A program made the translations under genes and the position numbers. 10,850 nucleotides of DNA from Verrucomicrobiaceae bacterium (GTDB lineage Bacteria; Verrucomicrobiota; Verrucomicrobiae; Verrucomicrobiales; Akkermansiaceae): the NCBI GenBank assembly GCA_947372405.1, contig CANBTO010000125.1:1-10850 (forward strand). The letters run 5' to 3'. Below are positions 1 to 6,063 of the stretch, piece by piece; the stretch's first letter is position 1, and each line of letters begins with the position of its first letter. The notes beneath the pieces were generated by a model. That model made no database searches. It had not been told where the DNA came from and was given only the letters and a program-made list of their open reading frames with translations.

Positions 1-572
1 CTGTTGATGATGCCGATCGGCACCTTGCGGGCGGCGGTCAGGTGCTTGGCGAAGAAATACGCCACCGCCGAGAAGTGTCCGAGGCCCTCCCCCGCTTCAG
101 CCACCTGCCACGATGCCTTGATGCTCTTCCGCGGCGTCGCGCTGGGATTGAGCGGCACTTGCAGCAGGCGGATCATTGGGTCCGGCGCTTTCTGCTCTGA
201 CGTTCCTGCGGCAAAGGCAAGCCGGAGCTCCATGTTGGATTGTCCCGAGGCGATCCATACCTCGCCCACCAGCACGTCTGAGATCGTTTTATCTCCACTC
301 GCCGAGCGGATCGCGAGGCTGCCGGGTTTGGCAGATGCCACGAGCGGATCGAGACGGACCATCCACTCTCCCTTGGCATCCGCCTTGGTGGATTTCGTCT
401 GCCCGGCGAAGATCACGGTGACGTTTTCTCCGGGAGCGCCGGTCCCCCATACAGGAGCGGGTGTTTCCTGCTGCAGCACCATGTGGTCGGTAAAGACGCT
501 GGCGACTTCCGCCGATTGACCCACCGTGGCGGCGAGCAACCACACACACAACGATTTGAAGACGTGTTTCAT
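1..572 (-). CDS. Sialate O-acetylesterase-type carbohydrate esterase (SGNH/GDSL fold), 3' end cut by window edge
   Basis: I translated this frame myself; it starts with ATG at 572 and stays open to base 1, giving about 190 residues of a protein normally 450-650 long. Residues 1-20 form a signal peptide, so the product is exported. A beta-sandwich N-terminal part follows, with the family wording FTDHMVLQ (27-34) and PVWG (40-43). The catalytic block GQSNM is at 110-114, with the nucleophilic serine at 112. The visible part ends in GIIN, just where the family continues towards its second conserved block. The His/Asp part of the active site lies outside the window. Members remove O-acetyl groups from sugars. 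Despite the name, those in environmental bacteria usually sit with glycosidases for plant or algal polysaccharides, which fits the rhamnosidase gene upstream on the same strand (gap about 190 bases). The start is supported by the signal peptide; a GGAG lies 12 bases before it. Confidence 0.9.
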   Translation of the reverse strand, partial: MKHVFKSLCVWLLAATVGQSAEVASVFTDHMVLQQETPAPVWGTGAPGENVTVIFAGQTKSTKADAKGEWMVRLDPLVASAKPGSLAIRSASGDKTISDVLVGEVWIASGQSNMELRLAFAAGTSEQKAPDPMIRLLQVPLNPSATPRKSIKASWQVAEAGEGLGHFSAVAYFFAKHLTAARKVPIGIIN

Positions 573-600
573 GATGAAAATCCACTCCATGGACGGAACC

Positions 601-630
601 GAGTTAGAGAGGAACGCGGATGGGTGTCAA
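601..630 (-). promoter_or_regulatory. Candidate sigma70-type promoter for the acetylesterase gene
   Basis: On the minus strand a perfect -35 box TTGACA (625-630) is followed, after 18 bases, by TAACTC (601-606) as a weak -10 box. Transcription would begin near 594, leaving a leader of about 22 bases before the ATG at 572. The -35 match is clear and the -10 match is poor. If real, the esterase can be expressed independently of the rhamnosidase gene upstream. Confidence 0.35.
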
Positions 631-761
631 ATGGAACTCCCGCCAACAATGGTCGGTCACCGGCCGCTCCATTGACCAAAAAACCGTTTCTCCATTCCAA
701 TCACGCGGAAAATCCAGCATGACTCCGTCCCTCCTAACCCGCACAATCAAGTGACCGCGTG

Positions 762-3539
762 TCATTCGCTGACAGCCTCCGACGTCGAACTGCTGGTGAA
801 CTCATACACTCCGGAGCCGACGGCGAGTTCCACGCAGCCATCGGCCTGACCGAGAATGTGAACTCCCTTCGCTTCGGTCAGTGGCAATCCACCCTCGCGG
901 ACATCGGCGGTTCCCTTCGCCGGAATGAACACCCGGGCCTGGGTGTTGGGTGGCACTTCGATGTGGAAGCTGCCGGAGCTCCCCTCGCGTTTCCACGCGC
1001 TGACGATTTCCCCGTAATAGGTTCCACTGGTCGCACGCGCATGGGTCAGGTCTCCCACGAGCTTGGGTTTGATGATGAATTTCTTCATGCCCCACGCGCC
1101 CGGATCGGGACGGATCCCGCCGACCGCCTTGATGAAATATCCGGCGATCCCGGTGTAACAGGTGTGGATGCGGCTGGTGATCTTCTCGTCGCGCTGCCAA
1201 TATTCGGGCCACGCGGTTTCTCCCGACTCAATGAAATAGCCATAACCCGGGTAGTCCTTGCGCGCAAGACAGGTGTATAACAGATCCGCCCGCTCGGCAT
1301 CCTCGATCATGTATTTCAACAGGATCGGCAGGCCCGAGCTACCTGTGTCAAGATATGGCTTCCGCTTGGTGATTTCCTCCACAAAACCCGCATACACCAC
1401 ATCGCGCTCGGACTTGGGTGTGATGCCGGTGTAGAGCGGAAAGGCCATCGAAAGCTGGCGACCGTCGATGTAGTTATGGGTCGCCTCGTTGTAGAAATGC
1501 TTGTGCGCATGCGTCCTCAGTTGCTCCAACCGTTCGGAGTAGGTCTTGACGTCGTCCGCCTTGCCAAGCGCCTCGGCCGACTGGACGAACACGTTGAGGC
1601 AATAGGCATAAACGCAGTTGTTGAACAGCATCGCAGCCGGTGTGTTCCCATACTCGCTGCCGTGCGGCGTGGCCCAGTCACCCAGGAAGCGTCCGGCGTT
1701 CTCATAGGACTTCAGCACTCCGTCCTCGGCCAGGGAACGATTCAGATAGTCGAGCCACTTCTGCATCGGCCCGTAGGCGTTCGCGAGCTGGCGCTTGTCC
1801 CCGTAGGCCTTGTAGAACTCCCAGCTCATCGTCACCGGAGCGCTGCTCCAGAGCGTTCCACCCGCGCCCTTGTAAACCTGCGGCGCGATGGTGTTCACGA
1901 AGCCGTCCTCGCGCTGCACGTCGAACCAGTCGCGCGCCACCTTCCGGTAGTAGGGCGCGGATTCAAAATTCGGAATCGCGCAGCCCCACGAGCAGGCCAG
2001 CGCGACCTCGCCGTAGCCGTATCGTTCGCGATGCGGGCAGTCCATCGTCACCCCGTTGACCGTGCAGGACAGATAGGTCCAGAGGTCGGTTTCGTAGATC
2101 CGGTTGAACAAGTCCTTCGAACATTCGAAGCTCCCGATCCTCCTGCGGTCGTTGGTGACTTGATATCCCGTGAGATCATTCAGTTCCGGCTGATAGGACA
2201 AACCACTCACCGTGATCCACCGCCCGGCCGTGTAGTTGAATCGATGGCAGAATGTCCCCTCGCCGCTGGCATCGTGGATGTAGCGGCTCTCCTGCTTGTA
2301 TTCGACTGTCACTCCAGGACGGTTCGCGGTCATCAATATCACCTCCTCACCCTCCTTGCCGTTTCTCAGCTTGAGCTCCAGCCAACCGGTGAAGTTGCGC
2401 CCCATGTCGAAGACATAACTGCCGTCCTTCCCGACCACCGACACGGGCTTGATCTCCCTAACCTTCCGGTCCGGCTCCAGCATTTCCGCGGAGAGAACCA
2501 GCGATTTCTGATAGATAGACGCATTCACCCAACCGCCGTCGTCAAAGGACGCCTCGTTCCAGCCCTTGACCATCTTCCGAGCGTCGATCAACTCGCCGCC
2601 ATATTCCCCGCTGCCTCCGCCTTTCCAAAGACCCAGGTTCTCGCTGGAGCTGACCTGGCATTTCCAACCCGCATCGCTGTGCAGACTGCCGCCCTTGGAA
2701 AAATCCACCTGGCATTTGAAAACCGAATCCTGCTTCCAGACCCCCTTGCCGTAGGAGCCATCGGCCCTCGCCCATCCCGGACCGGTCCACACGGCGATCA
2801 CGTTGTCGCCCTTCACCAGCTTGTCAGCGATGTCATAGGTCACATAAAACGCACGCTTCTGCAGGTTCGAAACCGCTGGCGAAAGCACCCGTGTATCCAC
2901 CCGCTGGCCGTTGACATAAAGCTCGTGATAGCCGACCGAGCACAAATACGTGAACGCCTGCTGCGGCACCTCGTCCAGATTGAACTTCTTGCGGTACCAG
3001 ATGTGCTGCACGTCCTCGGCCTCCTTCATGCGAATCCACTCGCCCTTCCAGTCCGAGGGATCCAGCAGACCAATCGAGAACCTTGCCCACGGACTCCATT
3101 CTGTAACGTGCCCGTCCATGTCCCACACCCGCACCTTCCAGCGGCAGTCCCTGCCCGAGGTCATTGCCGTTCCCGCATATTCGCGGTTCACGGATTCGGA
3201 CGACTCCACTTTCCCTGAATCCCACAACACTTCGCCCGCAGACAATCGGTTTTCCACAAGAACCTGATAGCTGCTCTGGGCTTGTCCACGCGTCTTGTCC
3301 ACATCCACCAGCTTCCAACTGAAACGCGGCTTCGGAGTGTCGATCCCTAACGGGTTCTCCAGATACTCGCACCTCGGATCCGCCACGCTCACATCCGCCG
3401 CCATCGCCACACCGGCCGCAATGTGCAAGGCCAAGCATGCAAGGACACAGCCGCAACGCAGGCCCAGCAACGTTCGACGCAGCCCGCGAACCATCAACCC
3501 AAGCGATTCCACACGGAAAATTCTCATCGCCTTCATCAA
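762..3539 (-). CDS. Exported alpha-L-rhamnosidase, glycoside hydrolase family 78
   Basis: The 925-residue length is normal for GH78. The enzyme hydrolyses terminal alpha-L-rhamnose from polysaccharides or glycosides by an inverting mechanism. The N-terminus has a signal peptide with a hydrophobic core and likely cleavage after AMA (about residue 47). The mature protein opens with the family hallmark ENPLGIDTPKPRFSW (about 61-75). Beta-sandwich domains follow, then the (alpha/alpha)6 catalytic barrel. The active-site block begins MDCPHRER: Asp500 and Glu505 match the conserved Asp and the general acid. The usual GWTGD continuation is replaced by GYGEV. Glu779 in the block AWPEYW matches the general base, and RIH nearby replaces the usual SLNH. 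A C-terminal beta-sandwich follows. The start is uncertain: Met1, Met5 and Met16 are all in frame with no clear ribosome site, and Met16 (position 3494) gives the more normal signal peptide. The gene precedes an acetylesterase gene on the same strand. Family assignment is firm; substrate is not known. Confidence 0.95.
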   Translation of the reverse strand: MMKAMRIFRVESLGLMVRGLRRTLLGLRCGCVLACLALHIAAGVAMAADVSVADPRCEYLENPLGIDTPKPRFSWKLVDVDKTRGQAQSSYQVLVENRLSAGEVLWDSGKVESSESVNREYAGTAMTSGRDCRWKVRVWDMDGHVTEWSPWARFSIGLLDPSDWKGEWIRMKEAEDVQHIWYRKKFNLDEVPQQAFTYLCSVGYHELYVNGQRVDTRVLSPAVSNLQKRAFYVTYDIADKLVKGDNVIAVWTGPGWARADGSYGKGVWKQDSVFKCQVDFSKGGSLHSDAGWKCQVSSSENLGLWKGGGSGEYGGELIDARKMVKGWNEASFDDGGWVNASIYQKSLVLSAEMLEPDRKVREIKPVSVVGKDGSYVFDMGRNFTGWLELKLRNGKEGEEVILMTANRPGVTVEYKQESRYIHDASGEGTFCHRFNYTAGRWITVSGLSYQPELNDLTGYQVTNDRRRIGSFECSKDLFNRIYETDLWTYLSCTVNGVTMDCPHRERYGYGEVALACSWGCAIPNFESAPYYRKVARDWFDVQREDGFVNTIAPQVYKGAGGTLWSSAPVTMSWEFYKAYGDKRQLANAYGPMQKWLDYLNRSLAEDGVLKSYENAGRFLGDWATPHGSEYGNTPAAMLFNNCVYAYCLNVFVQSAEALGKADDVKTYSERLEQLRTHAHKHFYNEATHNYIDGRQLSMAFPLYTGITPKSERDVVYAGFVEEITKRKPYLDTGSSGLPILLKYMIEDAERADLLYTCLARKDYPGYGYFIESGETAWPEYWQRDEKITSRIHTCYTGIAGYFIKAVGGIRPDPGAWGMKKFIIKPKLVGDLTHARATSGTYYGEIVSAWKREGSSGSFHIEVPPNTQARVFIPAKGTADVREGGLPLTEAKGVHILGQADGCVELAVGSGVYEFTSSSTSEAVSE

Positions 3540-3551
3540 CGGCCAATCTCG

Positions 3552-3567
3552 CCGGGATCTTACCCGG
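3552..3567 (-). repeat. Short stem-loop in the leader of the rhamnosidase gene
   Basis: CCGGG (3552-3556) and CCCGG (3563-3567) are perfect inverted arms around a 6-base loop, 12 to 28 bases before the longest rhamnosidase start. It covers the region where a ribosome-binding site would normally be sought, and none is visible. It could affect translation or mean nothing; five base pairs is short. Confidence 0.3.
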
Positions 3568-3621
3568 TCGTGTGAATCTCAGACCACTTTTCGGCATCAT
3601 GCAAATGCCTTGTCCGCCAAC

Positions 3622-4380
3622 TCACTTGATGCCGATCGCCTCGACCTCGCCGCGGGCGACGCCGATGAAGAGATCTTCCAGCGAACTGCGGTTGAAACGT
3701 TCGTGGACTTCGCCGGGAGTGCCTTCGGCGAGCACCTTGCCGCCGTGAAGGAAGATCAGTCTATCGCAGACCTCTTCGATGTCCCGCATGTTGTGGGAGG
3801 TGTAGAGGATGGAGAGGCCGTTTTCGGACTGGAGCTTGCGCAGCAGCTTGCGGACGCGGTCGGCGATGTCCGGATCGAGCGAGGCGGTGGGTTCGTCGAG
3901 CAGCAGGAGGCGCGGTTCGTTGAGCAGGGCCTTGGCGAGGTTGACCCGGGTGGACTCGCCGGCGGAGAGGCGGCCGGTGACGGATTTGCGGAGGTGGGTG
4001 ATATCGAGCAGTTCGAGCAAGGCCTCGATGCGTTGTTTCGGGCGGGGCACGCCGTAAAGCTTGGCGAATACCGTTAGATTCTGCCAGACGAGGAGATTGG
4101 ACGGCAGGTTGGTGTAGGCGGATGAGAAGTTGACCTGGCGGAGGATCTCGATGCGGTGTTTCCAGAGATCCTTTCCGAACATGCGGACGGTGCCCGACGT
4201 GGGTGTGGTCAGCCCTAACAGCAGGTTCATCGCGGTGGTTTTCCCCGCGCCGTTCACTCCTAACAGGCCGAGGGATTCGCCCTCCGCGACGGTGAAGGAA
4301 AGCCCGTCGAGCGCGGTGGAATCGCCGAAGGTTTTGACGAGGCGGTCGGCCTCAAGGATGGGAGTGGTGGCGGTGGTCAT
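3622..4380 (-). CDS. ABC transporter ATP-binding protein (ABC-2 type family)
   Basis: This is a 252-residue cytoplasmic nucleotide-binding subunit that would power a membrane exporter. Visible motifs are: Walker A GVNGAGKTT (41-49); a variant signature LSAGES (139-144) in place of LSGGQ; Walker B LLLLDEPTASLD (158-169) with the catalytic Glu; and the switch histidine in TSHN (194-197). Where the Q-loop glutamine is expected, the sequence reads NFSSAYTNLP (84-93), so the usual Gln is missing. I recall similar wording in a subgroup of ABC-2-like ATPases. Its ATG overlaps the stop of the upstream 113-residue membrane protein by 4 bases, so the two are probably translationally coupled. No conventional six-helix permease is encoded nearby. 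The next gene downstream, after about 80 bases, is the rhamnosidase. The family call is firm; the substrate is unknown. Confidence 0.93.
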   Translation of the reverse strand: MTTATTPILEADRLVKTFGDSTALDGLSFTVAEGESLGLLGVNGAGKTTAMNLLLGLTTPTSGTVRMFGKDLWKHRIEILRQVNFSSAYTNLPSNLLVWQNLTVFAKLYGVPRPKQRIEALLELLDITHLRKSVTGRLSAGESTRVNLAKALLNEPRLLLLDEPTASLDPDIADRVRKLLRKLQSENGLSILYTSHNMRDIEEVCDRLIFLHGGKVLAEGTPGEVHERFNRSSLEDLFIGVARGEVEAIGIK

Positions 4381-4718
4381 TCCTCGTCGATGTGGAACTT
4401 GTGCAGGATGCGGTGCGCAAAAGGCGCGATGACGAGCGAAGCCACGCCAATGAACATGAGACCGGAAAACAAGGCGTAGAGGGAGGCGAAGATCTTGGCT
4501 CCCGGGGTCTTGAGCGGATCAACCGGACCCATACCGCCGAGAATCATCGAGGCATTCAGCAGCGAGTCCACCCAGTCCAGGCCGGCAAGAATGTGATAAC
4601 CGATGACACCGATGCCCAAGGCCACGGCGATGAGCAGGGTGGCCACGAGGAAATGAAAAGACACGCGCTTGAAAAATTCCGCGAGGCTCAGGAGGGGAAG
4701 TTTACGGTTTTCGAACAT
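4377..4718 (-). CDS. Small two-helix membrane protein with potassium-channel-like pore loop
   Basis: The 113-residue protein has one transmembrane helix at about 20-44, a re-entrant-looking stretch at 49-67, and a second helix at about 76-100. It ends in a short charged tail, HRILHKFHIDEE. The layout and wording (DWVDSLLNAS, then GGMGPVD, then TPGAKIFASLYALFSGL) align by eye with the pore helix, filter and inner helix of two-TM potassium channels. However, the filter TVGYGD is replaced by GMGPVD, so classical potassium selectivity is unlikely. It would sit in the inner membrane, probably as an oligomer if channel-like. Its stop overlaps the ABC ATPase start (ATGA). The start ATG is the first in frame; no Shine-Dalgarno sequence is visible. 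The function is unknown. It may be a channel relative or a membrane partner of the ATPase. Confidence 0.8.
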   Translation of the reverse strand: MFENRKLPLLSLAEFFKRVSFHFLVATLLIAVALGIGVIGYHILAGLDWVDSLLNASMILGGMGPVDPLKTPGAKIFASLYALFSGLMFIGVASLVIAPFAHRILHKFHIDEE

Positions 4719-4764
4719 GAATGATGGGGATCGTCGTCAAAGTTTCATCGCCCCTCTTCTTTCT

Positions 4765-4792
4765 CTCAACTATCAACTCCAAACTCTCAACC
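4765..4792. repeat. Degenerate heptamer tandem repeat (CTCAACT-like, four units)
   Basis: Between the polyprenyl synthase stop and the next start on the minus strand, four consecutive 7-base units read CTCAACT, ATCAACT, CCAAACT and CTCAACC. They share an AAC core and are pyrimidine/A-rich, unlike the GC-rich surroundings. This is the only simple tandem repeat I see in the intergenic DNA here. It lies in a spacer of about 80 bases. Confidence 0.6.
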
Positions 4793-4799
4793 ATCCCCC

Positions 4800-5810
4800 T
4801 CACCTCCGACATTTCTCCAGCAGGCCGCCGAGGAAACGGGTGATCCGGGAGAGCGCGTCGGCATGCACGGATGTGCCGAGCGGGGCGAGGTCCTCGCGGC
4901 TTTGGGCGAGCAGGTTGAGAGCGGTGTCCACGGCGCTTTCGATGGCACCCTCGTATTCGGCGATGCCGAGCAGCACGGGGAGGTCGAGTGGCTCCTGGTC
5001 GAGGATGCGCTTGTTGAGCTTCATGCGCTGGGACTCGGAGGCGGTTTCCAGCAGGTTGAGGATGGGCAGGGTGAGCTTGCCCTTCACCAGGTCCGTGCGG
5101 AGGGTCTTGCCGACAACTTCCTCGGAACCGACGAGATCCAGGCAGTCGTCGTAAATCTGATAGGCCGTGCCAAGCTTCATGCCGTATGCGGCGAGGCGGA
5201 CTTCGGTTTCCTCATCGAGGCCGGAAAGCCTGCCCGCCAGGCCGGTGGCGGCGGCGAAGAGCGCCCCGGTTTTCATCTCGATGATGCGGAAATACTCTGC
5301 CTTGGTGAAGGTGAGGTCGAAGCGGCGCTGGGTCTGGATGATCTCGCCCTGGCAGACCTCACGGGCTGCGTTGCCTACCTTGCGGCAGATGTCGATGCTG
5401 TTGAAGTCCGTGGCGAGCGTGAGCGCGTGGGAGAACAAGGCGTCGCCTAACAAAACGGAGAGGGCGTTGCCCCACTTGGCGTTGGCGGTGGGCACCATGC
5501 GGCGGGTGTTCGCGCCGTCCATGATGTCGTCGTGGACGAGTGTGGCCATGTGGATGAGTTCGAGGATGACCCCGAGTTTCAAATGATCCTCGTTGACGCC
5601 GCCCGCAGCACCGCCGACGAGAATGGAGAGAGCCGGGCGGATGCGCTTGCCGGAGGTGTTGCAGATATATGCCACGTAGGGCTCGACGGCAGGATCGAAA
5701 CCACGGACCTGTTCGCGGATGGACACTTCCACACGCTCAAGTTCCGGTCGGACGAGTTCAAAGGGAAACAGATCCCCGCGGTCGGGTGTTGAGGTGGTAC
5801 TGGTAGCCAT
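4800..5810 (-). CDS. Medium/long-chain trans-polyprenyl diphosphate synthase
   Basis: The enzyme condenses isopentenyl diphosphate units onto an allylic diphosphate to make an all-trans polyprenyl chain, most likely the side chain of menaquinone or ubiquinone. It is cytoplasmic and Mg-dependent. From the ATG at 5810 it has 336 residues, the usual size. Visible motifs are GKRIRP (54-59, diphosphate binding), the first aspartate-rich motif DDIMD (94-98) followed by RR (103-104), and the second motif DDCLD (221-225). The block HMATLVHDD before the first motif resembles hepta- to decaprenyl synthases (HTATLLHDD) rather than the farnesyl synthase IspA. A GTG at 5888 in the same frame gives 26 extra residues and has AAAGGA upstream. 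I prefer 5810 because the extension looks unlike the family and overlaps a dyad symmetry. The nearest gene on the other strand, the lipoprotein, diverges from it. Confidence 0.94.
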   Translation of the reverse strand: MATSTTSTPDRGDLFPFELVRPELERVEVSIREQVRGFDPAVEPYVAYICNTSGKRIRPALSILVGGAAGGVNEDHLKLGVILELIHMATLVHDDIMDGANTRRMVPTANAKWGNALSVLLGDALFSHALTLATDFNSIDICRKVGNAAREVCQGEIIQTQRRFDLTFTKAEYFRIIEMKTGALFAAATGLAGRLSGLDEETEVRLAAYGMKLGTAYQIYDDCLDLVGSEEVVGKTLRTDLVKGKLTLPILNLLETASESQRMKLNKRILDQEPLDLPVLLGIAEYEGAIESAVDTALNLLAQSREDLAPLGTSVHADALSRITRFLGGLLEKCRR

Positions 5811-5859
5811 GGCGTCGGGGCGCCGCCAAGCATCCACAATCCCGCCCGGCCCGCAACCC

Positions 5860-5877
5860 GGATATTCGCTGATATCC
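5860..5877. promoter_or_regulatory. Dyad symmetry in the polyprenyl synthase leader, possible operator
   Basis: GGATAT (5860-5865) and ATATCC (5872-5877) are perfect inverted arms around a 6-base spacer. On the minus strand the dyad directly follows AGGAGG (5876-5881, sharing two bases), which has no start codon at normal spacing after it. It lies about 50 bases before the preferred ATG at 5810. It could be an operator or an RNA hairpin; it would be coding if the GTG at 5888 is the true start. Confidence 0.35.
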
Positions 5878-6027
5878 TCCTGACGCACGGGAATACATCC
5901 TTTCGAGAGGAACGGAAAACAGATGGGAGATCATGTCAAAACACCGGAACATCCCGATAACCCTGTTGCGAAGTTGCGGGTTTGTGGATTCACGGAATTT
6001 TCACGCATCCGCCCCAGCAATCTGCTT

Positions 6028-6056
6028 GCTAGAGCGCCAACGCTCGTTCTAGCTAG
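6028..6056 (+). promoter_or_regulatory. CTAG-rich hairpin directly upstream of the lipoprotein start
   Basis: GCTAGAGCG (6028-6036) pairs across the loop CCAA with CGCT (6041-6044) and, after a 4-base bulge, CTAGC (6049-6053). A third CTAG lies at 6053-6056. The structure ends about 8 bases before the ATG at 6064, where a ribosome-binding site would be expected; no Shine-Dalgarno sequence is present. It may be a leader hairpin that controls translation, or part of a promoter. Confidence 0.4.
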
Positions 6057-6063
6057 CGGCTCT

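Noticed and set aside
4..519. A 171-codon open frame on the plus strand at the left edge
   Set aside because: The opposite strand encodes the acetylesterase with a signal peptide and a GQSNM catalytic block; the plus frame shows no family features.
647..674. CAATGG / CCATTG inverted repeat between the rhamnosidase and esterase genes as a terminator
   Set aside because: The T-run expected after a minus-strand terminator is missing; the A-run is on the wrong side, and the stem is only 6 base pairs.
1476..3218. A 580-codon open frame on the plus strand, opposite the rhamnosidase gene
   Set aside because: It lies wholly within the well-supported GH78 gene on the other strand. Its protein has the His/Arg/Val-rich look of an antisense frame in GC-rich DNA, with no recognisable motif.
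3593..3633. GGCATCA / TGATGCC inverted repeat at the ABC ATPase stop
   Set aside because: The arms are 7 bases and the loop 27 bases, one arm overlaps the stop codon, and no T-run follows, so it does not pass as a terminator.
4863..5450. A 195-codon plus-strand frame opposite the polyprenyl synthase gene
   Set aside because: It is an antisense shadow of a gene with both aspartate-rich motifs intact.
5934..5939. A perfect TTGACA on the minus strand upstream of the polyprenyl synthase gene
   Set aside because: No acceptable -10 box lies 16-18 bases downstream (TCCGTT is the best placed), so I do not call it a promoter.
5923..6063. An upstream in-frame ATG extending the lipoprotein by 47 residues
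   Set aside because: It would bury the lipoprotein signal and LGAC lipobox inside the protein, and the extension has no signal-like character.
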